Positions 26,914 through 36,811 of a DNA stretch of 64,000 nt are shown in pieces. Numbering within the stretch: the stretch's first letter is position 1; each line of letters begins with the position of its first letter. A program made the position numbers and the translations under genes. Source of the stretch: JBGPGW01 sp046349515 (lineage in GTDB: Bacteria > Pseudomonadota > Alphaproteobacteria > CADEGL01); the NCBI GenBank assembly GCA_046349515.1, contig JAXMCE010000002.1, positions 434,001 through 498,000 on the forward strand, read 5' to 3'. The notes below the pieces were generated by a model, which was not told where the DNA came from, did not search any database, and saw only the letters and a program-made list of their open reading frames with translations.

Positions 26914-27663
26914 TCACGGCCGCGCGAGGAAGTAGTCGACCGTCGTCACGGCCCGGATGCGCTTGTCGACCGATTGGTACTCGGTTTCGAACGCCGTGCC
27001 GTCCCGCGGCAGGATCACGATGACCCCCTGGTTCGCGCGGCGGATACCGCCGACCTTGCTCTGCGACGTCGCAGCAAACTCGTCGGCCGCGACCCGCGCT
27101 TCCTCCGTCGCCTTCCGGATGAGACCAGGCTTGATCTCGTTAAGACGCTCGGCGGTCATGATGTAACTCGGGCCCGAGGTATCGTTGAGGACCACGCCCC
27201 GCCGCGCGAGTTCGCCGATCTCGCGACTGATCTTCGTGACGAGGTCGATGTCGGCCGAACGGATGGTGAGGCTCTGCGTGAGGACAAAGCGCGTGTCGTT
27301 CTTCTCCGTTCCGCTTCGATAGCCTTGCGCGAACGCGTCCTGCACCTCGAGGCGCTGAAGGTTGACCTCGCTGTCCTTGACGCCAAGTTCGTTGAGGTAG
27401 GACGTGACGAGGCGCGTACTGGTGTCGAGCGCGCCCATGCCGGCCTTGAGGTCGGAGGCGGTCACAGAGAATCGGATGGGCAGGATCGCGAGATCGGCAC
27501 GCGCGTCCGCCTCCGCGACGCCCTTGACCGTGACGAAGCGGTCCTCGAGGCGTGAGAGAATCACGCCCCGCCCAGCCAGGAACCCGCCGACGCCGCAGCC
27601 GATCGCCAGGAGAACGCCACCCACGATCACGCCCGTCGCGATCGAACGCGCGGAAGTCTCCAT
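26914..27663 (-). CDS. SIMPL (DUF541) domain-containing membrane-anchored protein
   Basis: A 249-residue protein with one N-terminal membrane segment (GVIVGGVLLAIGCGVGGFLAG) and a periplasmic SIMPL domain (~40-245). The family shows in RFVTVKGVAEADARADLA, the SVTASDLKAGM helix and the C-terminal IVILPRDGTAFETEYQSVDKR stretch. SIMPL proteins are envelope stress or secretion related and often bind nothing known. The ATG at 27663 has AAGGA and GGGG upstream; a frame to 27843 would bury the membrane segment 60 residues inside. It precedes the EctC-like gene group on the same strand and may be cotranscribed with it. Confidence 0.85.
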   Translation of the reverse strand: METSARSIATGVIVGGVLLAIGCGVGGFLAGRGVILSRLEDRFVTVKGVAEADARADLAILPIRFSVTASDLKAGMGALDTSTRLVTSYLNELGVKDSEVNLQRLEVQDAFAQGYRSGTEKNDTRFVLTQSLTIRSADIDLVTKISREIGELARRGVVLNDTSGPSYIMTAERLNEIKPGLIRKATEEARVAADEFAATSQSKVGGIRRANQGVIVILPRDGTAFETEYQSVDKRIRAVTTVDYFLARP

Positions 27664-28019
27664 TGCCCCATGTCCTTTCCCGGCGACTGGACCCACCGCC
27701 CCAGTAGCCCCTGGCAAGCATCCCGCCGGTGGCAGCGGGGAGCCACACGCGAGGCCCGGATGGGAGAGGGTATCCGCGTCATCGCATGCGCGGATGCCAT
27801 CTTGCATCGTTGCCATCGAAAGGCGCAACCGCGTATCATCCAACCGGCAGTGCCGTGGGCCGCCCTAGCCGGAGGACAAGGCGCGCGGTGCCCTATGCCA
27901 TTTTTGGGGGTCGATCACATCCAGTCGTTGATGCGCGGGGGCCGAACCGCGGCGCTGCACACAACGGCCGCACTGGAACAATGGATGAGAGTCAGGGTCT
28001 TGGTTCGGAGACGATGGTC
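27664..28019. other. 356-nt divergent intergenic region
   Basis: This gap separates the SIMPL gene (minus) and the cyclopropane-synthase-like gene (plus). Open reading continues upstream of the plus-strand gene as far as 27729, but the encoded leader is Arg/Gly-rich and unlike a protein start. No tRNA, hairpin terminator or repeat was seen. It probably holds two divergent promoters. Confidence 0.5.
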
Positions 28020-29225
28020 ATGACGGAAGCCAAAATACAGGACGGGACACACGCACCTCGGTATTCCATGAGCCGTCCCATGCGGTTCGTCCTCGATCGC
28101 GTTTCCCGGCAATTCGCCACGTCGAGCACGCCGTTCGAGATCATCTTCCCGGACGGCTCGACCCACCTCCTCGGTCGCGGGGTGCCTAAATTTCGCGTGA
28201 CGCTCAACGACGAACGCGGCGTCAAGGCGCTGGCCAGCCTCGACGAAGGCCGCTTCGCGGACGCATTTCTCGAGGGATCCATTGACCTCTCGGGCGACAT
28301 GCTCATGCCTTTCGAGCTACGGGCGCAAATGAGCGATGTCCATCCCTTGACGGAGGCCTGGCGCTTCCTCCAGCCGCTTCTCTTCGGACAGGTCAAAACC
28401 AACCGAAGCGCGATCGCCGCCCACTACGACATGGAACCGTCGTTCTTCCTCAGTTTCCTTGATCCGGAAGTGCGCTGCTACACACAGGGCGTCTACGACG
28501 ACCCCAGCGAATCCCTCGCCGTCGCCACGCGGCGCAAATTCGACGCCGTGATCGACCAGTGCAAGCTCAAGCCCGGCGACCGCTTCCTTGAGATCGGACC
28601 CGGTTGGGGCGGATTCGCCGAGCACACGCACAAGCGCGGACTCAAAATGACGGGCCTGACCATTTCAAAGGTTTCGGTCGACTACATCAACGAACTCGGC
28701 AAGAAGGTTGGCGCCGATTGGGAGATCGTGTTCTCCGACCTCCTCGAGTACACGACCGACCGCAAGTTCGATGCGATCGTCATCATGGGCGTCATCGAGC
28801 ACTTGCCCAATTACGAAGCCGTGCTCAACAAATTCGTCTCCTTGCTCAAGCCGGGCGGCTACGTCTTCCTCGACGGAAGCGCCGCCACGAAGAAGTACGA
28901 GCTGTCGTCGTTCATGGTGCGCTACATTTACGGCGGCAATCACTCCTTCCTCGTGTTGCATGACTTGCTCGACAAGCTGGCCAAGACACCACTCAAGCTG
29001 GTCGACTGCTACAACGATCGCTTCAGCTACTTCCTCACCTTCCAGCAGTGGGCGCGGAACTGGGATAAGAACAAGGACTACATCGTCTCGAAATTCGGCG
29101 ATTTCCACTTCCGGCGGTTCCAGCTGTATCTGTGGGGCGCGGCCTACGAATTCCTGAGCCGCCGGCTCGATTGCTACCGGATGGTTCTTCACTATCCGGA
29201 AGGCGCGGTCGACCAACGCGCCTAG
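28020..29225 (+). CDS. cyclopropane-fatty-acid synthase-like SAM methyltransferase
   Basis: A 401-residue enzyme of the CFA/mycolic-acid cyclopropane synthase family, which adds a methylene or methyl group from SAM to unsaturated lipid chains. The N-terminal half has the DUF-type leader seen in such proteins (EIIFPDGSTHLLG, ADAFLEGSIDLSGD). It is followed by AIAAHYDMEPSFFLSFLDPE, and the SAM-binding FLEIGPGWGGFAEH at ~189-202. Later elements are IVIMGVIEHLPNYE and LLKPGGYVFLDGS. The ATG at 28020 has CGGAG 9 nt upstream; the ATGs at 27981 and 28014 are alternatives. The exact lipid product is unknown. Confidence 0.85.
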   Translation: MTEAKIQDGTHAPRYSMSRPMRFVLDRVSRQFATSSTPFEIIFPDGSTHLLGRGVPKFRVTLNDERGVKALASLDEGRFADAFLEGSIDLSGDMLMPFELRAQMSDVHPLTEAWRFLQPLLFGQVKTNRSAIAAHYDMEPSFFLSFLDPEVRCYTQGVYDDPSESLAVATRRKFDAVIDQCKLKPGDRFLEIGPGWGGFAEHTHKRGLKMTGLTISKVSVDYINELGKKVGADWEIVFSDLLEYTTDRKFDAIVIMGVIEHLPNYEAVLNKFVSLLKPGGYVFLDGSAATKKYELSSFMVRYIYGGNHSFLVLHDLLDKLAKTPLKLVDCYNDRFSYFLTFQQWARNWDKNKDYIVSKFGDFHFRRFQLYLWGAAYEFLSRRLDCYRMVLHYPEGAVDQRA

Positions 29226-29282
29226 GGCGCTGGGGAAATCCGGGCTCGTCCAGATCGGGAGCGGCCCCGCTCAACACTCTCG

Positions 29283-32200
29283 TCAATGGATGGTGGCGCC
29301 GAGTTCGTCGAGCGCGACCCGCGCTTCCAGCACGTCAGGATTGTCGACGGCGTCGGCATGGCGCCCGAGCGCTGCGCTAAGCGCCGAGCGCGCTTCGTCT
29401 GATCGCGAGCAGCGGGCCAAACCCGTCGCGGCACGCAATTCGATCATGGATGCCCCCAGCGTGCGGGACATTTCCAAAGCGCGCCGGAACCACGTCTCCG
29501 CTTCCGCCGTGCCTTTTGATGTTCTCCTGTGCGCGAACTCGCCTCGCACCCGGCAAAGTTCCGCCTCGAACCAGCTTTCGCCACCGATCGAGACGAGTGT
29601 ATCCGCCTCCGAGAGCATCTTGGCAGCGTCATCCGGAGCGATCCGATCGAGACAAGCCAGAACGGCGTGGGCGAGGAATGTCGGCCGGAATTGCGCGATT
29701 TGAATCCCCGCGAGCGCACTCAAGCCCTCCCGCATCGCGCGGATGCCGTCATCGGCAAGACCCTGCCATGCCAGAGCAAGACCGAGGAAGAACCGGCCGG
29801 TCGCGTGCCAGACCGGCAGCTTGTGCCGAGAGCCAAGCGCCAGGAGCTCGAGCGCGTGCTTCTCCAATCCGTCCGCGTTTCTGCAGAGAGAGTGAAGGAA
29901 GGCGCCGGCAAAGGTGTGCGCCACGCCCAGGCTGTTCACATGACCGAGCGAACGAGCATGGTCGAGCGCCTCGCGCGAGCGCACCTTTGCCTCCTCGAGA
30001 TCGCCCACATACCACAAATTGAGGCACAGATATCCAAGGCCGGCGACGCGGATGTCCTGGCCATATAGCGTCGCGAGCGAGCGATGCCGCTTGAAGTCGT
30101 AGAGGGCGATCGCTTGCTCCAAGTGGTTGCGCGCCGCCTCCGGCTGCCCCGCGAGCAGTTTCGATGCGCCAAGCAGGCGGTGAGCCACCATGAGCGGCGT
30201 ATCATCATTCTGCCGGGACGCAAGTTCCATGAATTGCTCGCCAAGCGAGAGCGATTTTGTGATGCGTCCCGTCACCTGATGAAAGGCGTATTGGCCATAG
30301 AGCACGGGGAAAATTTCCGGGCTGTTTCCGATTTCCTTCGCCAGATCGAAGGCGCGCATCACAGTCCGCTCGACTTCTGGCGTCGAGTATCCGATCGAGG
30401 CCATGAGCGGCGAGATCAAACCCAACCGACATCGAAACTCCGCACGGGCCTTGTCCTCCGACGCAGCCATGCTGTCGATGAGCATGAGCGCCCGGTCGAA
30501 CAGGGCGATGGCCTCAAGATTGGCCGATTGCGCCGCGGCTCGTTCGGCCGCACGAATCCAGTACGATATGCCCTGACTGGTGCGGCCGGCTTCCGTGAAG
30601 TGGTGGGCCATCAGCCCGGGCTCCAACTCCGCAATTGTTCGGAAATCGCGTTCGAGCACTTCCGCGACCCGCGCATGGTAGCGCTGCCGCGTACTCTTCA
30701 GCAGGGACTGATAGGCGACTTCGTGCACCAGGGCGTGCTTGAACGCGTAGGTGTTGGATCGCCGTCCACCTCGATGGACGAGTCCGGACTCGATGAGTTT
30801 CGCAAGCTCGCGCCGCACCACGGCCTGCTCGAGCGGTGAGACCGCGATCAGCAGGTCGCTCGTGAAAGACCGTCCGAGCACTGAAGCCAATTGCGCGACG
30901 TCCTTCGCGCCCCCGAGCCGATCCAAACGCGCCATCAGCGAGTCCTGGATTGTTGCGGGAATCCCGATCGCCGGCCCGCCACCGAACGCCTTAGCCGCCC
31001 CACGTCCGACCTGCTCATTCGCCTCGAGGACCGCGCGCGTGATCTCCTCGATGTACAGAGGGACTCCGTCGGTCTTGGCGACGATGTCACGAATCACATC
31101 CTCGGGAAGCGTGTGCTCGCCTGCGACATCCACAGCCACAGATGCGCTCTCCGCGTGACTGAGGCGCGCCAACGGCAGCGTCGTGAGATTGGGACGCGCG
31201 GTCCAGGGCGGATCGAATTCCGGTCGATAGATGAGGACGAGCAAAACCGGCATGGTCCCGGCCGCCTCGACCATGGCGCCAAGGAATTCGAGGGTCGAGG
31301 GGTCCGACCAATGCACATCCTCGACGACCATGAGATACGGGCGGGCGCCAGCGAAGGCGCGGACGATCGAAATCAGCGTCGCCAACATGGCGCGCTTGAG
31401 TTGCGGCGGATCGACCTTGGCCCAACGGGACGGCGCTTCAGACGTCAAGGTGAGGAATGACGCAAGAACCGGCACGGCATCTTCCACCGCCAGATTCAAG
31501 CTGGAGAGGGCGCGTTCGAGCTTTGCCAACTTCTCCGCTGTCGTGTCGGTCGATTCGAATTTCAGCCAGAGCGCAAGCTGCTCGAGGATTGGATGGAAGG
31601 CCCGATGCTGGTGATGGGGCGAGCAGTAGAGACGCGCCTCGACATGGGGCTCCTCGGCCAGCGTTTCCCGAAACGCCCGGACGATTCGCGATTTTCCCAC
31701 ACCGGGCTCGCCAGACAGGAGAACGACCTGCCCCTTGCCCTCCCGGGCCGCACGCCACCGTTTGCGCAGAAGACTGAGCTCCTCATCACGTCCCACCATC
31801 GGCGTGAGGCCTCGTCGGACACTGGCCTCGAATCGGCCGGGGATCCTCGTCCGTCGCAACACGCGGTACGTTCGGACAGGTTCCGAGAGGCCCTTGTACT
31901 GGCGAGCCCCCCAGTCGGCACACTCAAAGAGCCCCTCGACCAGCCGGTAGGTATCGCCGCTGATCACGAGCGAGTTCGGCTCGGCGACTTCTTGCAGCCG
32001 AAACGCGACGTTCGGCGTCGTCCCGACGACGCCGTGTCGATCGCGCATGACGCCTGCGCCAAGCTCGCCCACGACGACAAGGCCCGTGTGCACGCCGATC
32101 CGCACGGCGAGGTTCACGTCCTGGCTTGCGGCTAGGCGCGCATTGAGTGATTCGATGCCGTCGAGCATTTCGAGACCCGCGCGCAGCGCGCGGTCCGCAT

Positions 32201-32651
32201 CATCTTCATGGGCGACCGGATAGCCGAAATAGGCCAGAATTCCGTCGCCAAGATAGCGCGCAATGTGTCCTTCATAGCGCGCAATCACCTCGGCGCAGAC
32301 CTCCTGGTAGGCCGCGAGCATGCTGCGGACATCCTCGGGATCGAATCGTTCCGAGATCGCCGTGAATCCGGCGAGGTCGCAGAACATGACGGTCATCTGC
32401 CGTCGCTCTGCATCCACGAGACGCGGCGGCCGGCTCCATTCACTTTGTGCAGAGGTCGGCGACAGGCCGCGGATAGCAAGCGCATCAAGCGCCTTCAGCA
32501 AGCGCTTGCGCTGGCCGAGCGACAGGCCGAGCTCCATGAGGTCGGTTTCGGTCAGATCCCGCAGGACCTCGAAATCGACATCATGGGCAGCGAAGCGCTG
32601 CTCGAGCTGACCAAGTCCGATGGATTGGAGCCACTGTCCGAGATCGCCCAC
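29283..32651 (-). CDS. SAM-domain / class III adenylate-guanylate cyclase / AAA ATPase / TPR signalling protein
   Basis: A 1122-residue cytoplasmic multidomain protein. Residues 1-57 form a sterile alpha motif domain (SIGLGQLEQRF, LGLSLGQRKRLLKAL). Residues ~83-265 form a class III cyclase, with the metal-binding Asp92 in MFCDLAGFTAISERF and Asp136 in YLGDGILAYFGYP. Then comes an AAA_16-type ATPase with Walker A GEPGVGKS (314-321) and a VVEDVHWSDPSTLEF Walker B. From about residue 640 to the end are TPR-like helical repeats. Unlike LuxR-type relatives there is no HTH, so output is probably a cyclic nucleotide controlled by ligand or partner binding. No neighbour identifies the signal. Confidence 0.9.
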   Translation of the reverse strand: MGDLGQWLQSIGLGQLEQRFAAHDVDFEVLRDLTETDLMELGLSLGQRKRLLKALDALAIRGLSPTSAQSEWSRPPRLVDAERRQMTVMFCDLAGFTAISERFDPEDVRSMLAAYQEVCAEVIARYEGHIARYLGDGILAYFGYPVAHEDDADRALRAGLEMLDGIESLNARLAASQDVNLAVRIGVHTGLVVVGELGAGVMRDRHGVVGTTPNVAFRLQEVAEPNSLVISGDTYRLVEGLFECADWGARQYKGLSEPVRTYRVLRRTRIPGRFEASVRRGLTPMVGRDEELSLLRKRWRAAREGKGQVVLLSGEPGVGKSRIVRAFRETLAEEPHVEARLYCSPHHQHRAFHPILEQLALWLKFESTDTTAEKLAKLERALSSLNLAVEDAVPVLASFLTLTSEAPSRWAKVDPPQLKRAMLATLISIVRAFAGARPYLMVVEDVHWSDPSTLEFLGAMVEAAGTMPVLLVLIYRPEFDPPWTARPNLTTLPLARLSHAESASVAVDVAGEHTLPEDVIRDIVAKTDGVPLYIEEITRAVLEANEQVGRGAAKAFGGGPAIGIPATIQDSLMARLDRLGGAKDVAQLASVLGRSFTSDLLIAVSPLEQAVVRRELAKLIESGLVHRGGRRSNTYAFKHALVHEVAYQSLLKSTRQRYHARVAEVLERDFRTIAELEPGLMAHHFTEAGRTSQGISYWIRAAERAAAQSANLEAIALFDRALMLIDSMAASEDKARAEFRCRLGLISPLMASIGYSTPEVERTVMRAFDLAKEIGNSPEIFPVLYGQYAFHQVTGRITKSLSLGEQFMELASRQNDDTPLMVAHRLLGASKLLAGQPEAARNHLEQAIALYDFKRHRSLATLYGQDIRVAGLGYLCLNLWYVGDLEEAKVRSREALDHARSLGHVNSLGVAHTFAGAFLHSLCRNADGLEKHALELLALGSRHKLPVWHATGRFFLGLALAWQGLADDGIRAMREGLSALAGIQIAQFRPTFLAHAVLACLDRIAPDDAAKMLSEADTLVSIGGESWFEAELCRVRGEFAHRRTSKGTAEAETWFRRALEMSRTLGASMIELRAATGLARCSRSDEARSALSAALGRHADAVDNPDVLEARVALDELGATIH

Positions 32652-32754
32652 CGCTCTGCCCCCGACAGATCATGAGCCGCGTCATTCTTGATCGGTCGTT
32701 CTCGCCGAGCCGGGCGGCCTGGCGGCGCCGATTGAAGGAATCGTGCGTCTGCGC

Positions 32755-33348
32755 CTACCAGACGCGGACGCGACCGGTGTCGACGTGGATGAAACCCGAC
32801 TGTGGATAGTACCCGACGCCGCCGCGTTGCAACGAGACGGCGGCCTTCCGGATCTTGTCCAGGTCGCGATCCGCCAAGCGGAAGTCCAGCGCCTTGCCCA
32901 CGGTATGCTGACTGTGCTCGGCCACACCCGGATTAAGCGAGGCCAGCATCGCATTCGTCTTCTGTGAGCGATAGCCGGAAATGATCTCAATCGGAGCCGT
33001 CGAGCCCAGCATGCGCTGCAAGTCCCAGATGAGATCGAGGAGCGCACGGTCGATCTGAATGCTCTCCCCCGTCCGCCAGTCGCGAAGGATGTGATCGATC
33101 TCGGCGACGCCCCTTGGGAAATACCGGCCACGCACCTTGTAGATCGCACTCACCTCCTCGCCCGTGTGGAGGTGCTCGAAGGTGAGCGAACGCTTGAGTT
33201 CGGTGACCCGCACCGCAAAGGCCGGACGCGTGATGGCCGCGCCGAGCGCAAGCGGCACCGCCGCGGCGATCACCTGTCGTCGACTGATGGTCCGAGTACG
33301 CGGACGAGGCACGGTCGTTCCATTCCGTTGTTTGCGCGGGCGGTCCAT
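32755..33348 (-). CDS. DUF882 (YcbK-like, M15-type) periplasmic protein
   Basis: A 197-residue protein with a twin-arginine-like signal (SRRQVIAAAVPLALGAA, Arg23-Arg24), so export by Tat is likely. The DUF882/peptidase M15 core carries the SGYRSQKTNAML motif, HTVGKALDF (His148, Asp155) and FIHVDTG (His188), the three zinc ligands of D,D-carboxypeptidase-like enzymes. The E. coli homologue is MepK (YcbK), a murein endopeptidase. A longer start at 33375 is possible. It lies 96 nt downstream of an L,D-transpeptidase gene on the same strand, and the two probably act together on peptidoglycan cross-links. Confidence 0.9.
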   Translation of the reverse strand: MDRPRKQRNGTTVPRPRTRTISRRQVIAAAVPLALGAAITRPAFAVRVTELKRSLTFEHLHTGEEVSAIYKVRGRYFPRGVAEIDHILRDWRTGESIQIDRALLDLIWDLQRMLGSTAPIEIISGYRSQKTNAMLASLNPGVAEHSQHTVGKALDFRLADRDLDKIRKAAVSLQRGGVGYYPQSGFIHVDTGRVRVW

Positions 33349-33444
33349 TGGCCGCCAGCGCCGATCAAGCGCCAAGTGTAGCGGTTGCCGGACGGCGGGA
33401 AAACCCCCATTCCCGAGGCTAAGTCCCCGCCCCAGCGGCGTTAA

Positions 33445-35088
33445 TCAACCGTTAATCATATGCCGCGCGCGCTTCAGCCCTTCGGCCAGGCGGTTGTCGC
33501 GCCCATAGATGTCATCGCGGAAATTGACGCTGCCGTCCTTGTTGACCCACGCCGTCAGATAGACGAGATGGACCGGAAGGGGCTTCGGGAGCGTGATCGT
33601 CTTCTGCTCGCCCGAAGCGATGACCTGCGTCAGCTTTTCTTTCGTCCACCCCTCGCCATCCTTGTCCTTGAGAAGAACGACGGCGAGATCGACCGGATTC
33701 TGCACCCGGATGCAGCCGTGGCTGAATGCGCGCATCGTCTCCTGGAACAGCTGCCGTGACGGCGTGTCATGGAGGTAGATGTTCTGCGTGTTCGGGAAGA
33801 CGAACTTGATCTGGCCCAAGGAATTCTTCGGACCCGGATCCTGCCTGATCTTGTAGGTGAAGTGCGACGCGCTCACCTGGGACCAGTCGACGGAATGCGG
33901 GTCGACCTCGCCCGCGCCCGCGCCCCAGCCGCTGAACAGCCGATAGCCGTTCTTCCCGAGATAGCCGGGGTCCCTCTTGAGCTTCGGCAGCAATTCCTTC
34001 GACGCGATCGACGGCGTCACGTTCCAGAAGGGATTGAGCTCGACGTACTTGATCGAATCGCTGAACACCGGCGTGCGATGAAAGGGGGTACCGACGACGA
34101 CGCGCGTCGTGTGGATCGTGTGTGCGCCGTCGACGACTTTGAGCTCGAAATCGGCCATGTTGACGAACACGTAGCGCTCACCGAGATCGTCCGGCAACCA
34201 GCGACGACGCTCGAGATTCATCACCATCTGCTCGATTCGCCTTTCGATAGGGACGTTGAGGGCCTCGAAGGTCTTCTTGCCGATCGTCCCGTCGAGCGGC
34301 AGACCGTGGCGCTGTTGGAAGGTCCTGACTGCCTGTTCGAGTGCCGAATCGTAGGTTGCCGGATCGCCCGCCGGCGTCGTCTGAAGGCCGCTTTGCGCGA
34401 GGCGCTCGCGCAAGACGGGCACGCGCGGATCACTCGCACCGGGCTTGATCGGCTCGCCAGCCTGCACGGGCACGAACCCGCCTTTCTCCGCAATGACCCG
34501 ATACTGAGCCAGCGCATCCCGAAGTCGCCGGTAGTTGACCGTCTGCGGCGGCAAGGACGCGAAGAACGCCTTGAGGTCGGCGGCGGCAGCCACATCGCGG
34601 ATCAGCTTGCCCGGCGGGATTTTCTCGGGGTGCTGTTGAATCTCGTCGTCGATCGTCGAGGGATCGACGCGGCCTGCGGCAAGGTCGTTGCCGTAGTGGA
34701 CGGCGGCGAAGGACAGCAAGGATTCGAGCTGCGCCGGATCGGTTCCCGACGCGGCCTCGACCATGCCCTTCAAGCGCGCAGTCGCATAGTCGGCAGGCTC
34801 GAGACCATCCGCCCGGGCACTGGACAAGATCTCGATGAGGTCGCGCGCCTTCTTGCTGGCCTTCGCGCCGTCGAGCCAGATGGGTTGGAAATTCCGCTCC
34901 TGGTAGAAGGCGAGCAGCTCAGGCCCGCTCGTGTCGCCTTTGACCGCGGGTGCGGTCTCGGCGGCCTTGGCGAGGAACGCCTGAAGAGAAGGCCCAAGAT
35001 CGGCGGCGGCCGAGGCCGTCGTCGCCAAGCCGACGGCGAGCGCCCAAGCGATCCCCGATCGACGAGCGGCCCGCATCAGCATCTGCAT
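33445..35088 (-). CDS. L,D-transpeptidase (YcbB/LdtD-like) with peptidoglycan-binding domain
   Basis: A 547-residue secreted enzyme that makes 3-3 cross-links in peptidoglycan. A signal peptide ends at ATTASAA. An N-terminal scaffold (to ~250) is followed by a PG_binding_1 domain (TYDSALEQAVRTFQQRHGLP, DGTIGKKTFEALN) and the YkuD catalytic domain (~310-480) with the nucleophile Cys459 in the SHGCIRV motif and His from HDTPSRQLF. The start is the ATG at 35088: AAGGAG lies 8 nt upstream, while the open frame to 35547 has no signal peptide in place. The DUF882 gene downstream fits the same process. Confidence 0.9.
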   Translation of the reverse strand: MQMLMRAARRSGIAWALAVGLATTASAAADLGPSLQAFLAKAAETAPAVKGDTSGPELLAFYQERNFQPIWLDGAKASKKARDLIEILSSARADGLEPADYATARLKGMVEAASGTDPAQLESLLSFAAVHYGNDLAAGRVDPSTIDDEIQQHPEKIPPGKLIRDVAAAADLKAFFASLPPQTVNYRRLRDALAQYRVIAEKGGFVPVQAGEPIKPGASDPRVPVLRERLAQSGLQTTPAGDPATYDSALEQAVRTFQQRHGLPLDGTIGKKTFEALNVPIERRIEQMVMNLERRRWLPDDLGERYVFVNMADFELKVVDGAHTIHTTRVVVGTPFHRTPVFSDSIKYVELNPFWNVTPSIASKELLPKLKRDPGYLGKNGYRLFSGWGAGAGEVDPHSVDWSQVSASHFTYKIRQDPGPKNSLGQIKFVFPNTQNIYLHDTPSRQLFQETMRAFSHGCIRVQNPVDLAVVLLKDKDGEGWTKEKLTQVIASGEQKTITLPKPLPVHLVYLTAWVNKDGSVNFRDDIYGRDNRLAEGLKRARHMING

Positions 35089-35305
35089 CCCCTTTTCTCC
35101 TTGCCGTCGGTTCACGCGGTGTGCCGGCCGATTCCCTCCGGATACAGCCGTGCCTCTTCTATCATCACCCTCCGGGCGCGGGTAAGCCTCGTTACGGAGT
35201 GGAGGACCCTGATCGGCGCCAAACATCGGGATGCCGCGGTGCGGCGCGGGTGCTAGAAATCCAGGCGTTCGGGCGGACCCATCGGTGGCCCGGCGGGGAG
35301 GCACC

Positions 35306-36811
35306 ATGAAGCACGATCTTTTCCTCGAAGAGGCGCGGCTCGGCAAGCGCAACGACCTCATCGTCAAATATGACGAAGCGCCGCACCTTGCGGTCCTGCC
35401 GCGACGGTTCCGGGGTTTCGCATTGGTCGATCTCGCCCATATCGTCATGCTTGTCGAGAAGGGCATCTTACGCCGCGACCGGGGTGCCAAGCTGCTGGGC
35501 GGCCTTCTCGCCATCCATGACGGCGGCCCGGAGCGCTTTCCGTTCAACCCCCAGACGGGCTCCTATCTCGTTCAGGTCGAGCACCATCTCGAAGGCACGC
35601 TCGGCCCTGACATCGCCGGGCGCATCCAGACGGGGCGCAGCCGCAACGATCAGGATGCCGCTGCCGACCGTCTCTTCACCCGCGACCTCCTGCTTGAGGT
35701 CATCGGGGACATACTTCTCCTGGAGCGTGCTCTCCTCGCGCGCGCGCGGGAGCACGCCGCCACGGTCATGCCGGGCTACACCCATTTGCAGCACGCCCAG
35801 CCCTGGACCTTCGGCCATTACCTCATGCGCCAGGCCAGCATCTTCGAGCGCGACCTCCAGCGCCTGCGAGACGCATTCAGGCGTACCAATCTCGGCGTGC
35901 TCGGCGGTGCCGCCAATGCGGGAACCTCCTGGCCGCTCGACCGGCGGAGGACGGCCGAGTTGCTCGGCCATGACGGCATCGTCATCAACTCCTCGGATGG
36001 TGGATTGTTCGCACGCGATTTCCTCGAAGAGGATGTCGCGGTCTTCGCCGTCCTCATGAGCAATCTCGGCCGGTTCGCGACCGACTTCTACCTCTGGTCG
36101 TCCTTCGAATTCGGCTTCATCGAGGTGGCCGACGGGCTTGCCGGCACAAGCAGCATCATGCCGCAAAAGAAGAATCCGCACGCGCTCGAGCGCGTGAAGG
36201 CGGTCGCGGGACAGGCCGCGGGATGGCTGGCCTCCATGATGGGCTGCCAGCGCGGCGTGTGCTCGACCGACCTTGATTTCGAGTTCGCGGACAATCCGCT
36301 GCCCCAAATCGGCGATGCGACCCTCGGCTCGCTTCGCCTCATGACTGAAGTCGTGTCGTCCCTCACCGTCCACGCGAAGGTCATGGCAGCCAAGGCCGGC
36401 GCGTTCTGGAGCACGGCAAGCCACTTGGCCGACGAGCTCGTCCGCCGGTTCGATCTGCCGTTCCGCACGGCGCACCACGTCGTCGGCCGGTTCGTGAAAG
36501 AATCGATCGATGCGGGGCTCACGCCCGAGACCGCGACGGCCGATGCGCTGGCTGCGGCCGCACGCGCGCAAGGGGCCGCGGGCATTTCGCTCTCGAACGC
36601 CGAGCTGAGGGAGATCCTCAATGCCCGTGCCTTCGTTGAGAGCCGCGCAACCGAGGGCAGCGTCAATCCGGCACAGGTGCGCAGCCATGCCGACCAGCTC
36701 GAGGGTCGTCTCGGCGAACATGCCGCCTGGCTCGATGATCAGTCCGCGCGGATCAGGACAGCGCTCGCCGAGCTCGAGCGACGCGCCCGGGCGCTTGCGA
36801 ACGAAGCCTAG
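35306..36811 (+). CDS. argininosuccinate lyase-like protein (atypical ArgH)
   Basis: A 501-residue member of the fumarase/aspartase/argininosuccinate lyase superfamily. The ASL elements are present: GRIQTGRSRNDQ (~105-116), PGYTHLQHAQP with the catalytic His160, and the signature loop GTSSIMPQKKNP (280-291) holding the catalytic Ser. It is longer than ArgH (~460), and the N-terminal 45 residues (KHDLFLEEARLGKRND...) do not match the usual GGRF start of ArgH. No other arginine gene is near. GGGGAG precedes the ATG at 35306 by 6 nt. It may be a second, non-arginine lyase for an N-substituted aspartate. Confidence 0.8.
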   Translation: MKHDLFLEEARLGKRNDLIVKYDEAPHLAVLPRRFRGFALVDLAHIVMLVEKGILRRDRGAKLLGGLLAIHDGGPERFPFNPQTGSYLVQVEHHLEGTLGPDIAGRIQTGRSRNDQDAAADRLFTRDLLLEVIGDILLLERALLARAREHAATVMPGYTHLQHAQPWTFGHYLMRQASIFERDLQRLRDAFRRTNLGVLGGAANAGTSWPLDRRRTAELLGHDGIVINSSDGGLFARDFLEEDVAVFAVLMSNLGRFATDFYLWSSFEFGFIEVADGLAGTSSIMPQKKNPHALERVKAVAGQAAGWLASMMGCQRGVCSTDLDFEFADNPLPQIGDATLGSLRLMTEVVSSLTVHAKVMAAKAGAFWSTASHLADELVRRFDLPFRTAHHVVGRFVKESIDAGLTPETATADALAAAARAQGAAGISLSNAELREILNARAFVESRATEGSVNPAQVRSHADQLEGRLGEHAAWLDDQSARIRTALAELERRARALANEA

